Positions 45,400 to 55,977 of a stretch of 64,000 bases of DNA are shown here, in pieces. Below the pieces are notes generated by a model. That model worked only from the letters and a program-made list of their open reading frames with translations, ran no database searches and was not told where the DNA came from. This stretch comes from Flammulina velutipes (Eukaryota; Basidiomycota; Agaricomycetes; Agaricales; Physalacriaceae), in assembly GCA_011800155.1 (NCBI GenBank), contig JAALGH010000022.1:1-64000 (forward strand), written 5' to 3'. Both the position numbers and the translations under genes were made by a program. The number at the start of each line of letters is the position of its first letter. Position 1 is the stretch's first letter.

Positions 45400-48300
45400 T
45401 ATAACCTGATTTGATCCTGAAGCTGTGTGTGATTGTCTGAGGTTGTTAGGGTATGTCATAGGGCTTAGTAGTAGGTTATTCTGCTCATTGTGTTCTGGTA
45501 GCCCTTGATTTTGTGGTTGCTCCAGTATACTGTTTGTTGGTGAAGCCTCTTTTTTAATCTTGAAGTCCATTTCAAGTCTGTACTCTGCAAACTCCTCTTC
45601 ATCTGTTTCGTACTCTTCGTCAATGCAGATAGGGAATTCTATTTCCTTAGTACTACTTGTTTCGGGTTCATCCTCTGGCTCGGTCATTACGCACAAGGTA
45701 CCAGGCCAGCTTTGCGTACTTTGAGGTTTGTACCTTGAACCTGATTGGTTGCTGATATTTGACAAAGGTCTGTGATCGGATGAAAGTGGATGCTGGGAAT
45801 GTATTGATGCATATGGTGGTATTACTCCATTGATTTCATTAAGGATATCCTGTTGGGTGTCTTCTTCTTGTACCTGCTGTCGGGATTCTGCTCTATTATT
45901 GGTATGTCCTTGGTTTTCATTGACCCAGCCATCGTCAGGCCATTCACTTGTTGTCCAGTCTGGAACTGGCCAACCTCCTTGGAGCCAAGGGTCCGGTGAT
46001 GGTCGAGGAGATGGATCATCCTCATGATTGGATGAGTCCGTTGAGTTATTGTCAGCCTCTATTGAGACTTCTTGAATAATTTGGATAGAAAGTGGTCTAT
46101 GTCGTCGTAATCTTATGTGCCTTTCTTGCCTGTTAGGTCTTTCACGTTGTAGTGAGTCAGTGTTTATTGTCTGACTGTCACTTTGTGGTTGATAGAACTC
46201 ATGTTCAATATTGCGAAGTAGTGCTTCAATAAATTCATGTTGCTGTCAGCTATGAGTCTGACGATGGTCCTGGCGTATTTGGGATACCGTTTCTTGGATA
46301 TTTGGTATCTCAGTATTGTCAACCTCCGAAATTGAGAGTATCTTGCTTGCATCCTTAGAAGATGAGGGTTGCCCTTGGGAATTTTTCGTGTCTGGAGATT
46401 CTTCGATTTCTGATGAAGAGACTGCTACTAATGGTGGACAGTCATCTTCACTTTCACTATCTGTTTCAGGGCTTTCAAATGGTTGTGTGTCCTCTGCTAG
46501 CTCTTCTGAACTCCAAAGTGGGTCTACTCCTGCACTTCCTCGCCGGTTGATAAGATGAAGATAATTTTCCAGAGCTATCAAGTTCCTTCGCTTTTGACGA
46601 TTGCGTTGTTGGATCACTTTCTTTACTTACTATAGGAGTTTCTGATTCACTAGAAGCAGCTGGTTCCTTATTGGGGACTACTTCTAGACTGGATATTACA
46701 TATCCTCTATCCAAATATTTACCTTGTGCTTCGTCTATCCATTCTGTTTGTCGAACTTTCCTTTTAGATGAATTCTTCTTTGTCTGGACAGTCTGGATAG
46801 CCTCGTTATCGCTTTCTGAATCTGTATCAGAGTCAATATCAGTTATAGTTTCAGTCTCCTTGGGTAGTGAAGGTATCATTTTCCAAGGCTTATCGATGAC
46901 TTCTTTCATTACACAGAGTTCCATTGTCCGATGTGGTTGCTGTATATCCCGAAAGACAAGGTATGTCCCATTGTTTCTTTCGTCAATTCCTACAAAATTG
47001 TCCCGTTACCAAGGTCGCCCTAGTAAGAGGTCAAATGGAAGGTCGTCTGATCCCAGATACAAATTCGCATAGGTCTGAATACTACCTTTTTCTAATCGGA
47101 CTTTAGGAACTCGCCCTTGCAATATTCCTTCATTTCCGCTAGCATCTTTGACTTTTATTATAGTTTCGCGTTCTTCCGGATATTGTTCTGATAAGTATTT
47201 CTTGTAAATACTTCGTTTCATTATATTGAGTTGTGAGCCACAGTCGACCACTGCCTCTAAAGTATGGCCTGCACTAGTCATATCTATTCGGATAAGGAGT
47301 GCCTTATTCCGAGTCAAGAGATTGACTACTGCTGGCTCTGCTTCTTCGTAATCTTCCTGTGAGATGTTCTTTCGCTTGAGCATTCCTCCCAGTTTATTTG
47401 AAAGTAATTCTGAACAAGCTATAAGCTCTTTTACCGTTATCTTGGGTACCTCAGTCTCGAGGAGTCTATTAATAAGAGTGTCTGGTGGCACCTGTTTCTG
47501 AATTTCTGATTGCCGGACCTTGGGTCTCGGAACTTGTCGGATTTCTTTAGTCTTAATCGGGATGTGTCGTTGTCCACGTGTTGGGGGTTTGTCCTCCATT
47601 TCAATGTCACTTACCTCCTGAGGGTTGTATCGTTGTTCGGTTTCATATGTAGATTCTGGTTCTGAGTCGGACTGTATTATTTCTTTGTTGTGTGTCTTTT
47701 CCCTGGTTGTCACAGTTTTCGGGTTCTCTGATTTTTCATGACGAGCCTTGAATTGTTGAGTCCGTGATGATTCTGGCTGGTTAGTCTGATGATGTCCTGC
47801 TTTACTCTTAGGGTTGTTGGTGATATCTTTACGAGATTGTCTTGTTGTCTTGGTTGTCCGAGTAACGGGATAAATTTCTCGGTTTTCTGCGACTGTGTAG
47901 ATCTGTGGTATTTCTTTCTCCTCTGTTTCACCATGTAATCCAATAAAGTTTGCTTGTACAGCTGTTCCAGCAGTATACCATTGGATTGCTTGGACTAGTG
48001 TTTCTCCATTATGTCGGAATATAGGGGTTCCGTTTCCTAGTTGAAGTCGGTTATCAAACTGTTCCTGTCGTACAACCCCTTTGTTTATGTAACTCTGGAC
48101 TTCAGGGCAGTTTCGGACTGAATGACCCTCTTGGTTACATCCAAAACATTGTCCCCTGTTTTCCATTATTCCTTGGTGGATTGGAATAGAGTTTGGCATT
48201 GTGGCCGGTGTCGATGCTAGTCCCACGTTGTTGATTCGCATTGGTCGAGGATAGTTGCTGGTATTGTTTTGACGATAATTCTGTGTGGCAGCTTGTAAGG

Positions 48301-49567
48301 CTTGTGCTGGGGCTTGTATACATTTCTCAACATCCTTATCCAACTTAATTGCTTGATAGTATAGACTTTTATAGTCTGGATCAGTTATTGACAGCCTTCC
48401 CATTTTGTCAATTAGATCTACTACCTTGTTCTGCTGTTTTTTAGCGATCTGTAATGATGGCTTCTTTATAGAGGATTTCAGATCGGTTGGAAGTCGTCTA
48501 AGAGCTTTGTCTAAGGTAGCTGTCTTGCGGGATTCTTTCTTTTTGTTAGAGGTCTTTCGTAACTTCTTCTTCTTTCCCTTAATATGCTTAGAATGCTTTC
48601 GTGTCTTATAGTCTGAGTCCGAACTTGAACTGTCTTCGGAATCTGATTCTGAGCCTGATGTTGATGAGCTGCTTGCGGATTCGCTAGAGCTGTCATCACT
48701 CTCGCTATCAGATTCATTTTCTGATTCCACTAGGTTAGAGTCAAAACGATTTCGTGTGAATAGTAATGTCACTATTCCGTCAATGTCATCCATTGGAAAG
48801 GCTCTAGTAAGATCTATAGTTGGATCGCGAGCAGTTAAAGTAGTTTCGATTTTGTTTCGTAGGTTTTTATGAATTCCATACCAGTAGTAAGTAGCCTGTT
48901 CTTGTTCACTTATCCTTCCTTGCTGTAATAATCACCCACTTATGGTTGTGAATTGTCGGCGGAATTTCTTCCATTTCTGTAAGCTTGTAATGGGATGTGC
49001 ACGCCATTTTAAGACAAGCTTTCGCATATGACCTATATTATGTCGAGTTTCTTTCAGGTCAGCATCATAATAGTCCAATAGGTTGGCTTTTAATACTAAC
49101 CAGTCGGATGACATATAGCTAGCTAGAGATTCAATTAGTTGTGTTACACTGTCAGAACAATAATCTTTTAAGCGAAGACATTTGTCTAGATCTGTGACGT
49201 GATATGCGTTGCATATACGATCATATTTCTCTAGGAAATCTTTTACCTTCTTGAAGTTGCCAGTGAACTTTCGTGGAGCTGTTTTACTTCCTAATGTCGG
49301 AAGCATGTCGGGTGTTCGGTTGCCGTATGCGAAATTCATGTTAGATGATAGAGACGATGTCTTGCTAGCAGTAAGTAGTAGATCTTCTGAAATTAAGTTT
49401 GGTGAGTTAGTACTATGTGTAGTCGATTGTGGATGTTTGCTTGGACTTGGACTTTCAAAGTCTGATGGCGATATAGTCCTCAGTCGAAAAGATGTTGGTA
49501 CTTCGTAGGAGCTATCTGATAAAATATTAGCGGTTTCTTGGGATTCGTTTCCCAAATTAGACATCAA
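45400..49567 (-). pseudogene. gag-pro: Gag-protease of the 14-kb LTR element
   Basis: From 49567 the frame encodes a gag-like region (KFTGNFKKVKDFLEKYD). It is interrupted by TGA at 48932-48934 and continues in frame through Ser/Asp-rich and Lys-rich parts. A zinc knuckle follows, CFGCNQEGHSVRNC (near 48130), then an aspartic protease with VVDCGSQLNIM (near 47250) and LLLGRPW. There it meets TAA at 47006-47008, after which the frame again continues (NFVGIDER). A frameshift follows near 46500-46560, and acidic, repeat-poor coding sequence runs on to about 45400. Reverse transcriptase is absent. Its gag and protease type fits the same broad basidiomycete Gypsy lineage as the arm pol, but I cannot show they belong to one element. 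Confidence 0.75.
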
Positions 49568-49656
49568 CTCTAAGGTTGATATGTGGCTGTGCTTTAGGCT
49601 TTGTTAGACCTAATGATTAGTTTGGTATTTAATTCCCTCGCGGTGGGCTCCAAATT
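49568..49656 (-). other. Leader with primer-binding-site-like sequence
   Basis: Directly after the 5' LTR on the minus strand reads AATTTGGAGCCCACCGCGAG, beginning with a TGG-type primer site, so this element probably uses a tRNA primer, unlike the chromodomain Gypsy copies. Confidence 0.55.
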
Positions 49657-51008
49657 TGTCACACTAGAAAATTTAAAAGTAAATCTCCTAGTACAGATTT
49701 CGTCGGAACCTAGTATGTGGAACGGACTAGTCTGTGTGTTCAGGAAAATACTGTCTAATACACTAGTCTCTCGTTATTCTTTTGGAATATCTTCTTGTCC
49801 GTTTGACAAGGTATTGCTTTCTGCTTAGGATGTTAGTATACTTAGAAGTTGATTACGTACTTGATCTTTGATATTGTTGTTAGTTCGCCTGAAGTGATTC
49901 AGTATTCTTAAACCTGGAGTGTTGTTCCTTAAGGTCTCGGCCTTATTATTCCACCTGGAGTGGTCTTACGATAGTCCTGTCTCGGTATTATTAACCGGAA
50001 ATGCTAACTGATCATTATTTGATGTGCGTAAAGTACTCGGTACTTTAGCTATTCTAGGTTCGTAATGTACTTGGTACTACTACGTTTACTAGGTTACGTG
50101 ACAAAGGTCTAGTTCCTCTGTGTCTTATGCGATGTTTGTTATGTCTTTGCAAAGGTCTGGTTCCTTTGTGTATGATTCTTCTTTCGTACGCCTGGAGCGT
50201 TTTAGTCTTAAGGTCTCGGCCTTTGATATTCCACCTGGAGTGGTCTTACGATAGTCCTGTCTCGGTATTATTAACCGGAAATGCTAACTGATCGTTATTC
50301 GATGTGCGTAAAGTACTCGGTACTTTAGCTATTCTAGGTTCGTAAAGTACTTGGTACTACTACGTTTACTAGGTTACGTAACAAAGGTCTAGTTCCTTTG
50401 TGTTGCTTATGTGATGTTCGTTACTTCTAAAAAGATGTTCGTTAGTGCTTTCGGATGCTTACTTAATACTCTTGGTGCGTCTTGATCTCACTCGCTTTGA
50501 AGGGGGAAAAAGTGGATGTTTTATTAACAGAAAAATCAGGTCCTTATATACTAATTTTAGGGTACTTCCTAATAAGGAAATATGAGTCTAGATGGTTCTT
50601 TTGTGATCAATAAGCGTTGAGATTGGTAATAACTCTGTCATCGCCAAGTGCGTAGAGGGGAGATTCGTCAGACTTTCGCCCTTTGAGGCTTATAAATCTT
50701 ATTCTCGGCACTTCATTTGCTTATTGATCCTCTTCTGTGCTGACTCACGTGAGTTGGTGCTTATTGTGGCTGCTCCGACCATGACATCGTTGCTCATTAA
50801 GACTCCGAACATGACTTCGTTGCTTATTAAGGCTCCGAACATGACATTGTTGCTTATTAAGGCTCCGACCATGACATCATTGCTTATTAACTCTAAGTAT
50901 GATGTCATACCGATAGGCGTAATATTTATATTCTGGTATCTTAAATGAAAGTGAAGTTTGACAGCAATTTTACCCTAGTTACACTTGATAAAATAGTCGA
51001 GTGTGACA
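49657..51008 (-). repeat. 5' LTR of the 14-kb element
   Basis: 1352 bp, matching the 3' LTR except for a fourth 30-bp unit (GGCTCCGAACATGACATTGT, about 50829-50858). Confidence 0.9.
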
Positions 51009-51122
51009 CCGCGTAGTTCATGATGAACTCAGACATAGCGGGTCCCAGCTCCGCACGAAACTGCGTAACCTCAGGCGCAACGGTCACTGGATCGACTGCC
51101 AGCAGTGGGCGAATAGTACCAC

Positions 51123-52514
51123 CCGCCACACTTGGACGGACTTAGCTACCAAAATGCAGAGGACGGAGATCGACCATCGAATCCATCAAAAGCATGTCGC
51201 GTCATGAGTCATGATCTCAGGGGAAGTAAACCTTATTCCTGAATCACACTCCAACTCCCTGGATCTCATCAATATAATCCAGATCGGGCAGATCTCCCAG
51301 ATCGAGCACAGAAACCCAAGTCCCTCTGTTGGATAGCATTCGGGCTCTGCATAGGAAACGCCAGAGGCACTGTAGGACCCACCTAGGAGTTGAGCCGCCA
51401 ACACGACGGGCCCGATTCCTGGGCGGGGCATTATTGGAAATAAGGTCTCTCTATCGAGAGAGGAAAAACACAGGCAACAGGGACCATGCGGGTGCTAATT
51501 GAAGGCCCGCGCGGATCACCTAGGAATGGAGAGATACACATGGAACAAGCATGCCAGCTGACCTTGGATCACTCAGGAGCTGTGTACCTGCGCGGTACGC
51601 CACTCCTCATTGGGTGCATCCAGGACAAATACCTGGCTAAGAATGATGAAGGCCATATGGCCCAGGGCACAACAAGGTTCACGGGCCCGCCAACGTGGCG
51701 GTCGCTCCTGTGGCGGGTAAAATACAGTAAACCAGCTTTAGTCACACTCTTTAGAAATACCTATATAATACGCTCGTTAGCATACTGTAAACTAGCTTAG
51801 ACCCCCAGTAGACGCAGCCCACAAAGCAGTATTTACCGTCGGTTAGCTCGATAGGATTGAATAGAAGTTCTGTCACATAGGTGACTTTGAATCTGAAAGC
51901 AAAAGGAACTTAGAGCCATTGGAGCTACTTTGAGTAATTGAAGTCTAGCCATTGCCTGTGCCATCGACGTTCCCGGCGCTGTCTCAGAACAGTCATCTAA
52001 CTACTTGAAAGAATCTGATTGGAAAACCCAGTCCCCGTTGAGTGTGGTTTAGACTGCAGCTAAGCTATCGTTTTAAGCCGCGGACAGAGTCCGTTGAGTC
52101 TTAGAGCACTAGATAGATACCAGGGTATCTGGACGCAGACCTCTTAGCGTGGTTGAAGATTGACGGACCGGTTGGAGCTTTATTAAGTCTGCCTCACCCA
52201 TCCCAATCGGCCTGTGACTCTTGTTGGCCTCTAGTTTTCAACTAAAGATCAGATCCCTGTTACCCCTCGAACTTGTTATACATTTTGAACTGTTGCAATC
52301 GAACCCCCATACCTTCCCGAAGCCCCAAAGACCAGTTCATCGAACTCTAAACAATTAAAAGCAGACCCGCTATCGAAGCGGACTTGCATTGCCACGCCTA
52401 CTTGTTAGTGTGTGTGTGTGTGTGATTTGGTGGTGTTCTTTTGCACTGCTCATCACCGCTTCGAGAGCGGGGTCGATTGCCCGGCTGAACCAGTGCATGA
52501 CTTCAAGGTTCCAA
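51123..52514. other. Non-arm sequence between right arm and Gypsy copy B
   Basis: No recognisable gene. It carries arm-type short palindromes (51685-51720, 52365-52382 and 52456-52470) and a (GT)n microsatellite at about 52408-52424. The palindromes suggest it once belonged to the arm unit. Confidence 0.5.
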
Positions 52515-52680
52515 GGATGAGTCCCAGTAACAAGGACCTTCTCCGTACTGCTAGCCTGGTGTGGAGTGGTATATTCCGTCCATAATGCCTTCTTCCTATG
52601 TCCATTCTGACTTGTTTGCCTTGTACCAAATCACAAAATATGGGGGCTTTGCCCATCCAAATATTACAAGGTGTATCAAC
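52515..52680 (+). repeat. 166-bp repeat, second copy
   Basis: Near-identical to 15441-15606 in the same orientation. It truncates Gypsy copy B at about 52682. Confidence 0.75.
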
Positions 52681-52863
52681 GGACAGATCGTCGACGTCCA
52701 GTGATTCGGTAGACCGGGAGAGGTTTGAGGTTTCCCTTGCGGTCTTTCCACTGGACCTGATAGTCCCGGTGGTGGGTGCGAGGATCGTGAGGTATTCGGG
52801 ATGGAGTAGGAGTGGAGGGAATACACTTAGCGTGAGCGCGTGCATTAGTGACAGGGGGATTTT

Positions 52864-53448
52864 TCAGGGTACAGGTATTGAGGCATCGAGTGAAGTCGAC
52901 ACGAGTGCCGGCCCAGTCGATCTCGGGTTATGTTCATCTAGCCAGTCGGTGCCCAAGATAATGTCGTGGTTACCAATGTCGGTGACATAGAGCTCAATGA
53001 GTTCCTCGTGGTAGGATTGGCCATCACGAGTATAGATGCGCACTAGTTGGACAGTGTAGTGACGCACCCAGCCCATGGCGTTCTCAGAGCCATCGACGTT
53101 TCGAACAGGGAAAGGAGATGAAAGAGGGATAAGGGTAAAGTGGTGCGCATTTGTGTGCTGGGCGTTGATAATGATGCCTTCAGCACCACTGTCACCAAGA
53201 GCTTGTGCAACGATTCTTTTGCCAGTAAGTTTGCCAATGAATTCGAGTTCCAAAGTGATTGAGGGTGTCTGTCGGTTTCGGGTGACTGCCGACATTCGAA
53301 GCTCAGAGGGATGAACACGCTCACACGGATGGGGTGATAATACAGCAAATCGATTTGGTGAACATACAGCAAAATTTCGTACGGCCCCGCCTAACGTTGC
53401 AGTAGGGGAGCACTTTAAAAATCCAACCCGGCCACGTCTCTCAAACAT
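52864..53448 (-). pseudogene. pro: Aspartic protease region, Gypsy copy B
   Basis: About 194 codons with the active-site DSGAEG and a later DIILGTDWL motif, typical of Ty3/Gypsy proteases. It overlaps the end of gag by about 34 nt in another frame, as in copy A. The frame ends early at 52864, compared with copy A. Confidence 0.8.
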
Positions 53449-54581
53449 GCGACCACCTGCTCTTTGTCTTCTCCTTGTAGTCCACGAAGGAGGCTAGCCA
53501 CTGCGCTAATCTGGGTGATGGCATCGGTGGAGTTGGTGGTGGCGGGAGCGACGGGAATGTCGATGTCGGTGGTGCGGACGTTGCGGGCGGGTTGCGAGGA
53601 CGTGGGGGTGGTGCGCGTGGGACAGTTGCGGGAAATATGACCAGGGCGACGGCACTTGAAGCAGGCACCCTGTTGACGAAGGGTCTCACGTTCAACAGGA
53701 GTCAGTCTCGGAACAGGAGGGAAGTTCAAGGATGCACCTAGGCACCTAGATGTGTCAACGTCCATGGGGACTCCCATCTCTGGGGCAGGGGCTCTAGCAG
53801 CCGGTGGGGCGCGAGCAGCGGGAACATAGGCGGGACCTCTCCAAGTATTCTTTTCAGCCTTGCGGTTCTCCCATGCATGCTGCATTTGGACCGCTCGAGT
53901 CTTGTACTCATCGAGGGTTGTAGGAGCGGGATAGGATAGGGCAATGTGGTCGACGAGGGAGCTATTAAGGCTCTTCTTGAGAAAGTAAAGGAGCGAGATT
54001 TCGTCGAACTCGGAGTCGTCAGCATGAGAATTGAACTCGGTGAGGAACTTATCAATATCTGCGAACTCCTTCTCTTGACGAAGAGTCTCAATGGCCGTGC
54101 GTGCCACAGTGACAGGGTCAATGGCAGCAAAGTCGGTCTTGAACTTGGCGACGACACTGGACAAGGTGGTCCACCTTTTGTTGGCGACGAGGATGGTGGG
54201 ATCGTCCTGGTCGTCATCGTATTCCTTCATGCGACGCTCAGCCCATTTGCCACCGAGATTTCCCCTGAAACAGGAGAAGAACAGTGCGACCTGTTCGGCA
54301 TCAGTGGAGTAGCGGGCGGTATTGAGGCGCAAGTGGTTTCGGAACTGAGCGAGCCATCTAGAGGCAGCTCCGCGATCGCCGTGGAACTCTTCAAGTTTGG
54401 CGCCGCGTTCGCTGGGGATTGGGGCTGGTGCGTTGGACATGATAGAGGGAATGGGAATAGGAATAGAAGGGGACGGAGGACCAGAGGAAGACGAGGAAGA
54501 AGACGAGGAAGAAGAAGACGAGGACGATGGAGCAGGAGACGGGGAACGTGGAGGTGCTTCGACTAGCGAAGGACTGGGCAA
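53415..54581 (-). CDS. gag: Gag, Gypsy copy B
   Basis: 388 codons: Ser/Pro-rich N-terminus, a capsid-like region beginning near AKLEEFHGDRG, and a CCHC zinc knuckle CFKCRRPGHISRNC near residue 305. Gag packages the element RNA in particles. It looks uninterrupted. Confidence 0.82.
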   Translation of the reverse strand: MPSPSLVEAPPRSPSPAPSSSSSSSSSSSSSSSGPPSPSIPIPIPSIMSNAPAPIPSERGAKLEEFHGDRGAASRWLAQFRNHLRLNTARYSTDAEQVALFFSCFRGNLGGKWAERRMKEYDDDQDDPTILVANKRWTTLSSVVAKFKTDFAAIDPVTVARTAIETLRQEKEFADIDKFLTEFNSHADDSEFDEISLLYFLKKSLNSSLVDHIALSYPAPTTLDEYKTRAVQMQHAWENRKAEKNTWRGPAYVPAARAPPAARAPAPEMGVPMDVDTSRCLGASLNFPPVPRLTPVERETLRQQGACFKCRRPGHISRNCPTRTTPTSSQPARNVRTTDIDIPVAPATTNSTDAITQISAVASLLRGLQGEDKEQVVACLRDVAGLDF

Positions 54582-54696
54582 GAGATCAATGGAGACAGAG
54601 ACCGGGATACGGGAGCAGGTTCTTGAGTCTGGATAGACTTGGGTTCTTGAGGTTCAGGTGAGGGTGAAGCTGAATCTGAATCAAGTAATGACTCAG

Positions 54697-55137
54697 CTAC
54701 TTGCTGCTCTTCGGAGCGATGACGATCGTGGTGTCGATCGAGGCGTCTTTGGGCTTCTGCGAAGTCGAGGGAAGTAGGATAGACAGGGACGTTGTTGTCG
54801 CCTCAGATGAACCAGCGATCGTCTTCGTCGAAATGAAGCTCTTGCCAATCGTTGCTGGGATCGAGGATCCAAGCTGCGCTTTGATAAACTTTGGTGCCGG
54901 GAGGTAGTGGAGGGGAGTCTGCGTCGGCTGAGAAGCGCGCGATGGTGCCCGCTTGTCAGTGCGTGGGCGAAGCTCACGCGGGTAACGGCGACGAAGGATT
55001 TTGAGATCGGGAGGCAGTAAGCTGAAGTTAACTTCGTCAACTGTTAACGCACGAGGGGAACTGGTTTTCTTGAGTCTCAGGCGCGTGGCCCGAGGAGTAA
55101 GATCTGGCTTGGTTGTAGAGGTACGGTCGGCGGGCAT
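54697..55137 (-). CDS. Leader frame of Gypsy copy B
   Basis: 146 codons starting MPADRTSTTKPDL, basic, rich in Ser, Thr and Pro, lying between the primer site and gag. The same frame is in copy A and at 14496-14936. It may be an upstream part of gag read in another frame; no domain recognised. Confidence 0.5.
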   Translation of the reverse strand: MPADRTSTTKPDLTPRATRLRLKKTSSPRALTVDEVNFSLLPPDLKILRRRYPRELRPRTDKRAPSRASQPTQTPLHYLPAPKFIKAQLGSSIPATIGKSFISTKTIAGSSEATTTSLSILLPSTSQKPKDASIDTTIVIAPKSSK

Positions 55138-55174
55138 GCACCAAGCGAGGTGGGTGTAGAAGAGTTTGTCCTAG

Positions 55175-55600
55175 TGTCACAGACGGGGTCAGGAGTGAAC
55201 CAAACAACCACCCAAGTCGCAATCGGACAGAGGACGAGTGAGAGAGAAGCAGAGAGTGAAGCGTAGATTGAATATGAGAGAGCCTGGCTCAATACAGTGC
55301 TGGGATATCCGAACAGTGTAGAGACGAAGAGGACAAACTAAGGAACTATCTAGAAAGGCCGTGTGTTTATAAGTAAAGTGTCCATGTGAACGACGAGCAC
55401 CAATGGTGCGATAACGATGCGATCATGAGGAATCCAATGGTGCGATAGTGAGCAATAAGGCTATACACGGACCATGCCTAGACTAAGGCAGTGCTGACCC
55501 GGTCCGGAGTGTCTGACATGTGAAAAGGGGAGAGTGTGGCGTACCCTCGGCGAGGTCGGGGACCGAGGTGGAGGGAGCAAAATAGAGGCGATTCGTGACA
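55175..55600 (-). repeat. 5' LTR of Gypsy copy B
   Basis: 426 bp, TGTCACG...GTGACA on the minus strand. TTATAAAC TATA-like sequence precedes AGTTTGTCCT (reverse complement at 55330-55339). Confidence 0.85.
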
Positions 55601-55977
55601 ATTGAGATACGAGAGAGCCTAGCTCGATACAGTGCTGGGATATCCGAACAGTGTAGAGACGAAGAGGACAAACTAAGGAAATATCTAGAAAGGCCGTGCA
55701 TATATAAGTAGAGAGTCCGTGGCTGCGATGAGCCATAATGATGTGCTCATGAGTAATCCAATGATGCAATCCGATGATGTAATCCGGAGCGTGGGAGTAA
55801 AGTGGTATGTGCCTAGCAAAACACGTGACCACTTGCCAGGCACATACCACTATTCCCACGGTGTGGCTGACTGACCCGGTCCGGAGCGGCAAACACGTGA
55901 AAGAGGGAGAGTGTGGCGCACCCCCGGGGAGGTCGGGGATCGTGATGGAGGAAGTAAAATAGAGGCGATTCGTGACA
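55601..55977 (-). repeat. Shortened 3' LTR of Gypsy copy A
   Basis: It starts TGTCACGAATCG at 55977 just after the polypurine tract and stops at CTCAAT, where copy B's LTR begins. The same joint occurs at 14032/14033. The U3 hairpin lies at about 55803-55852. Confidence 0.85.

Larger units (their letters stand above)
37045..51008 (-). mobile_element. 14-kb LTR retroelement with DNA-transposon content
   Basis: Two long LTRs begin TGTCACACTAG and end GTGTGACA on the plus strand. The insertion is flanked by CCGC on both sides (ACCGC if the terminal A is shared), and the target is readable because the left arm keeps the empty site. On the minus strand the 5' LTR is followed by a PBS-like TGGAGCCCACCGCG at about 49653, then gag and protease. 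Reverse transcriptase, integrase and a polypurine tract are missing. In their place lie a hAT transposase and an expanded-family gene. LTRs look identical except for one 30-bp unit, so insertion is recent. Confidence 0.85.
35710..51122 (-). pseudogene. Gene A, right copy, interrupted by a 14-kb retroelement
   Basis: The 3' exons lie at 35710-37044 and the 5' part of exon 1 at 51009-51122. The coding sequence breaks after FIMNY and resumes at VPTHVEGV; the break holds the LTR element 37045-51008. The in-frame TGA found in the left copy is present here too (near 36667). Homology with the left arm ends near 51122, so the first codons differ. Confidence 0.7.
52683..55600 (-). mobile_element. Gypsy copy B, 3'-truncated
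   Basis: 5' LTR 55175-55600, primer site (AGGACAAACT on minus, 55163-55172), leader frame 54697-55137, gag and protease, then loss of everything beyond the protease. Its LTR directly abuts the shortened 3' LTR of copy A. Confidence 0.88.

Noticed and set aside
52408..52424. (GT)n run as a regulatory Z-DNA site
   Set aside because: It is a short microsatellite without a gene nearby.
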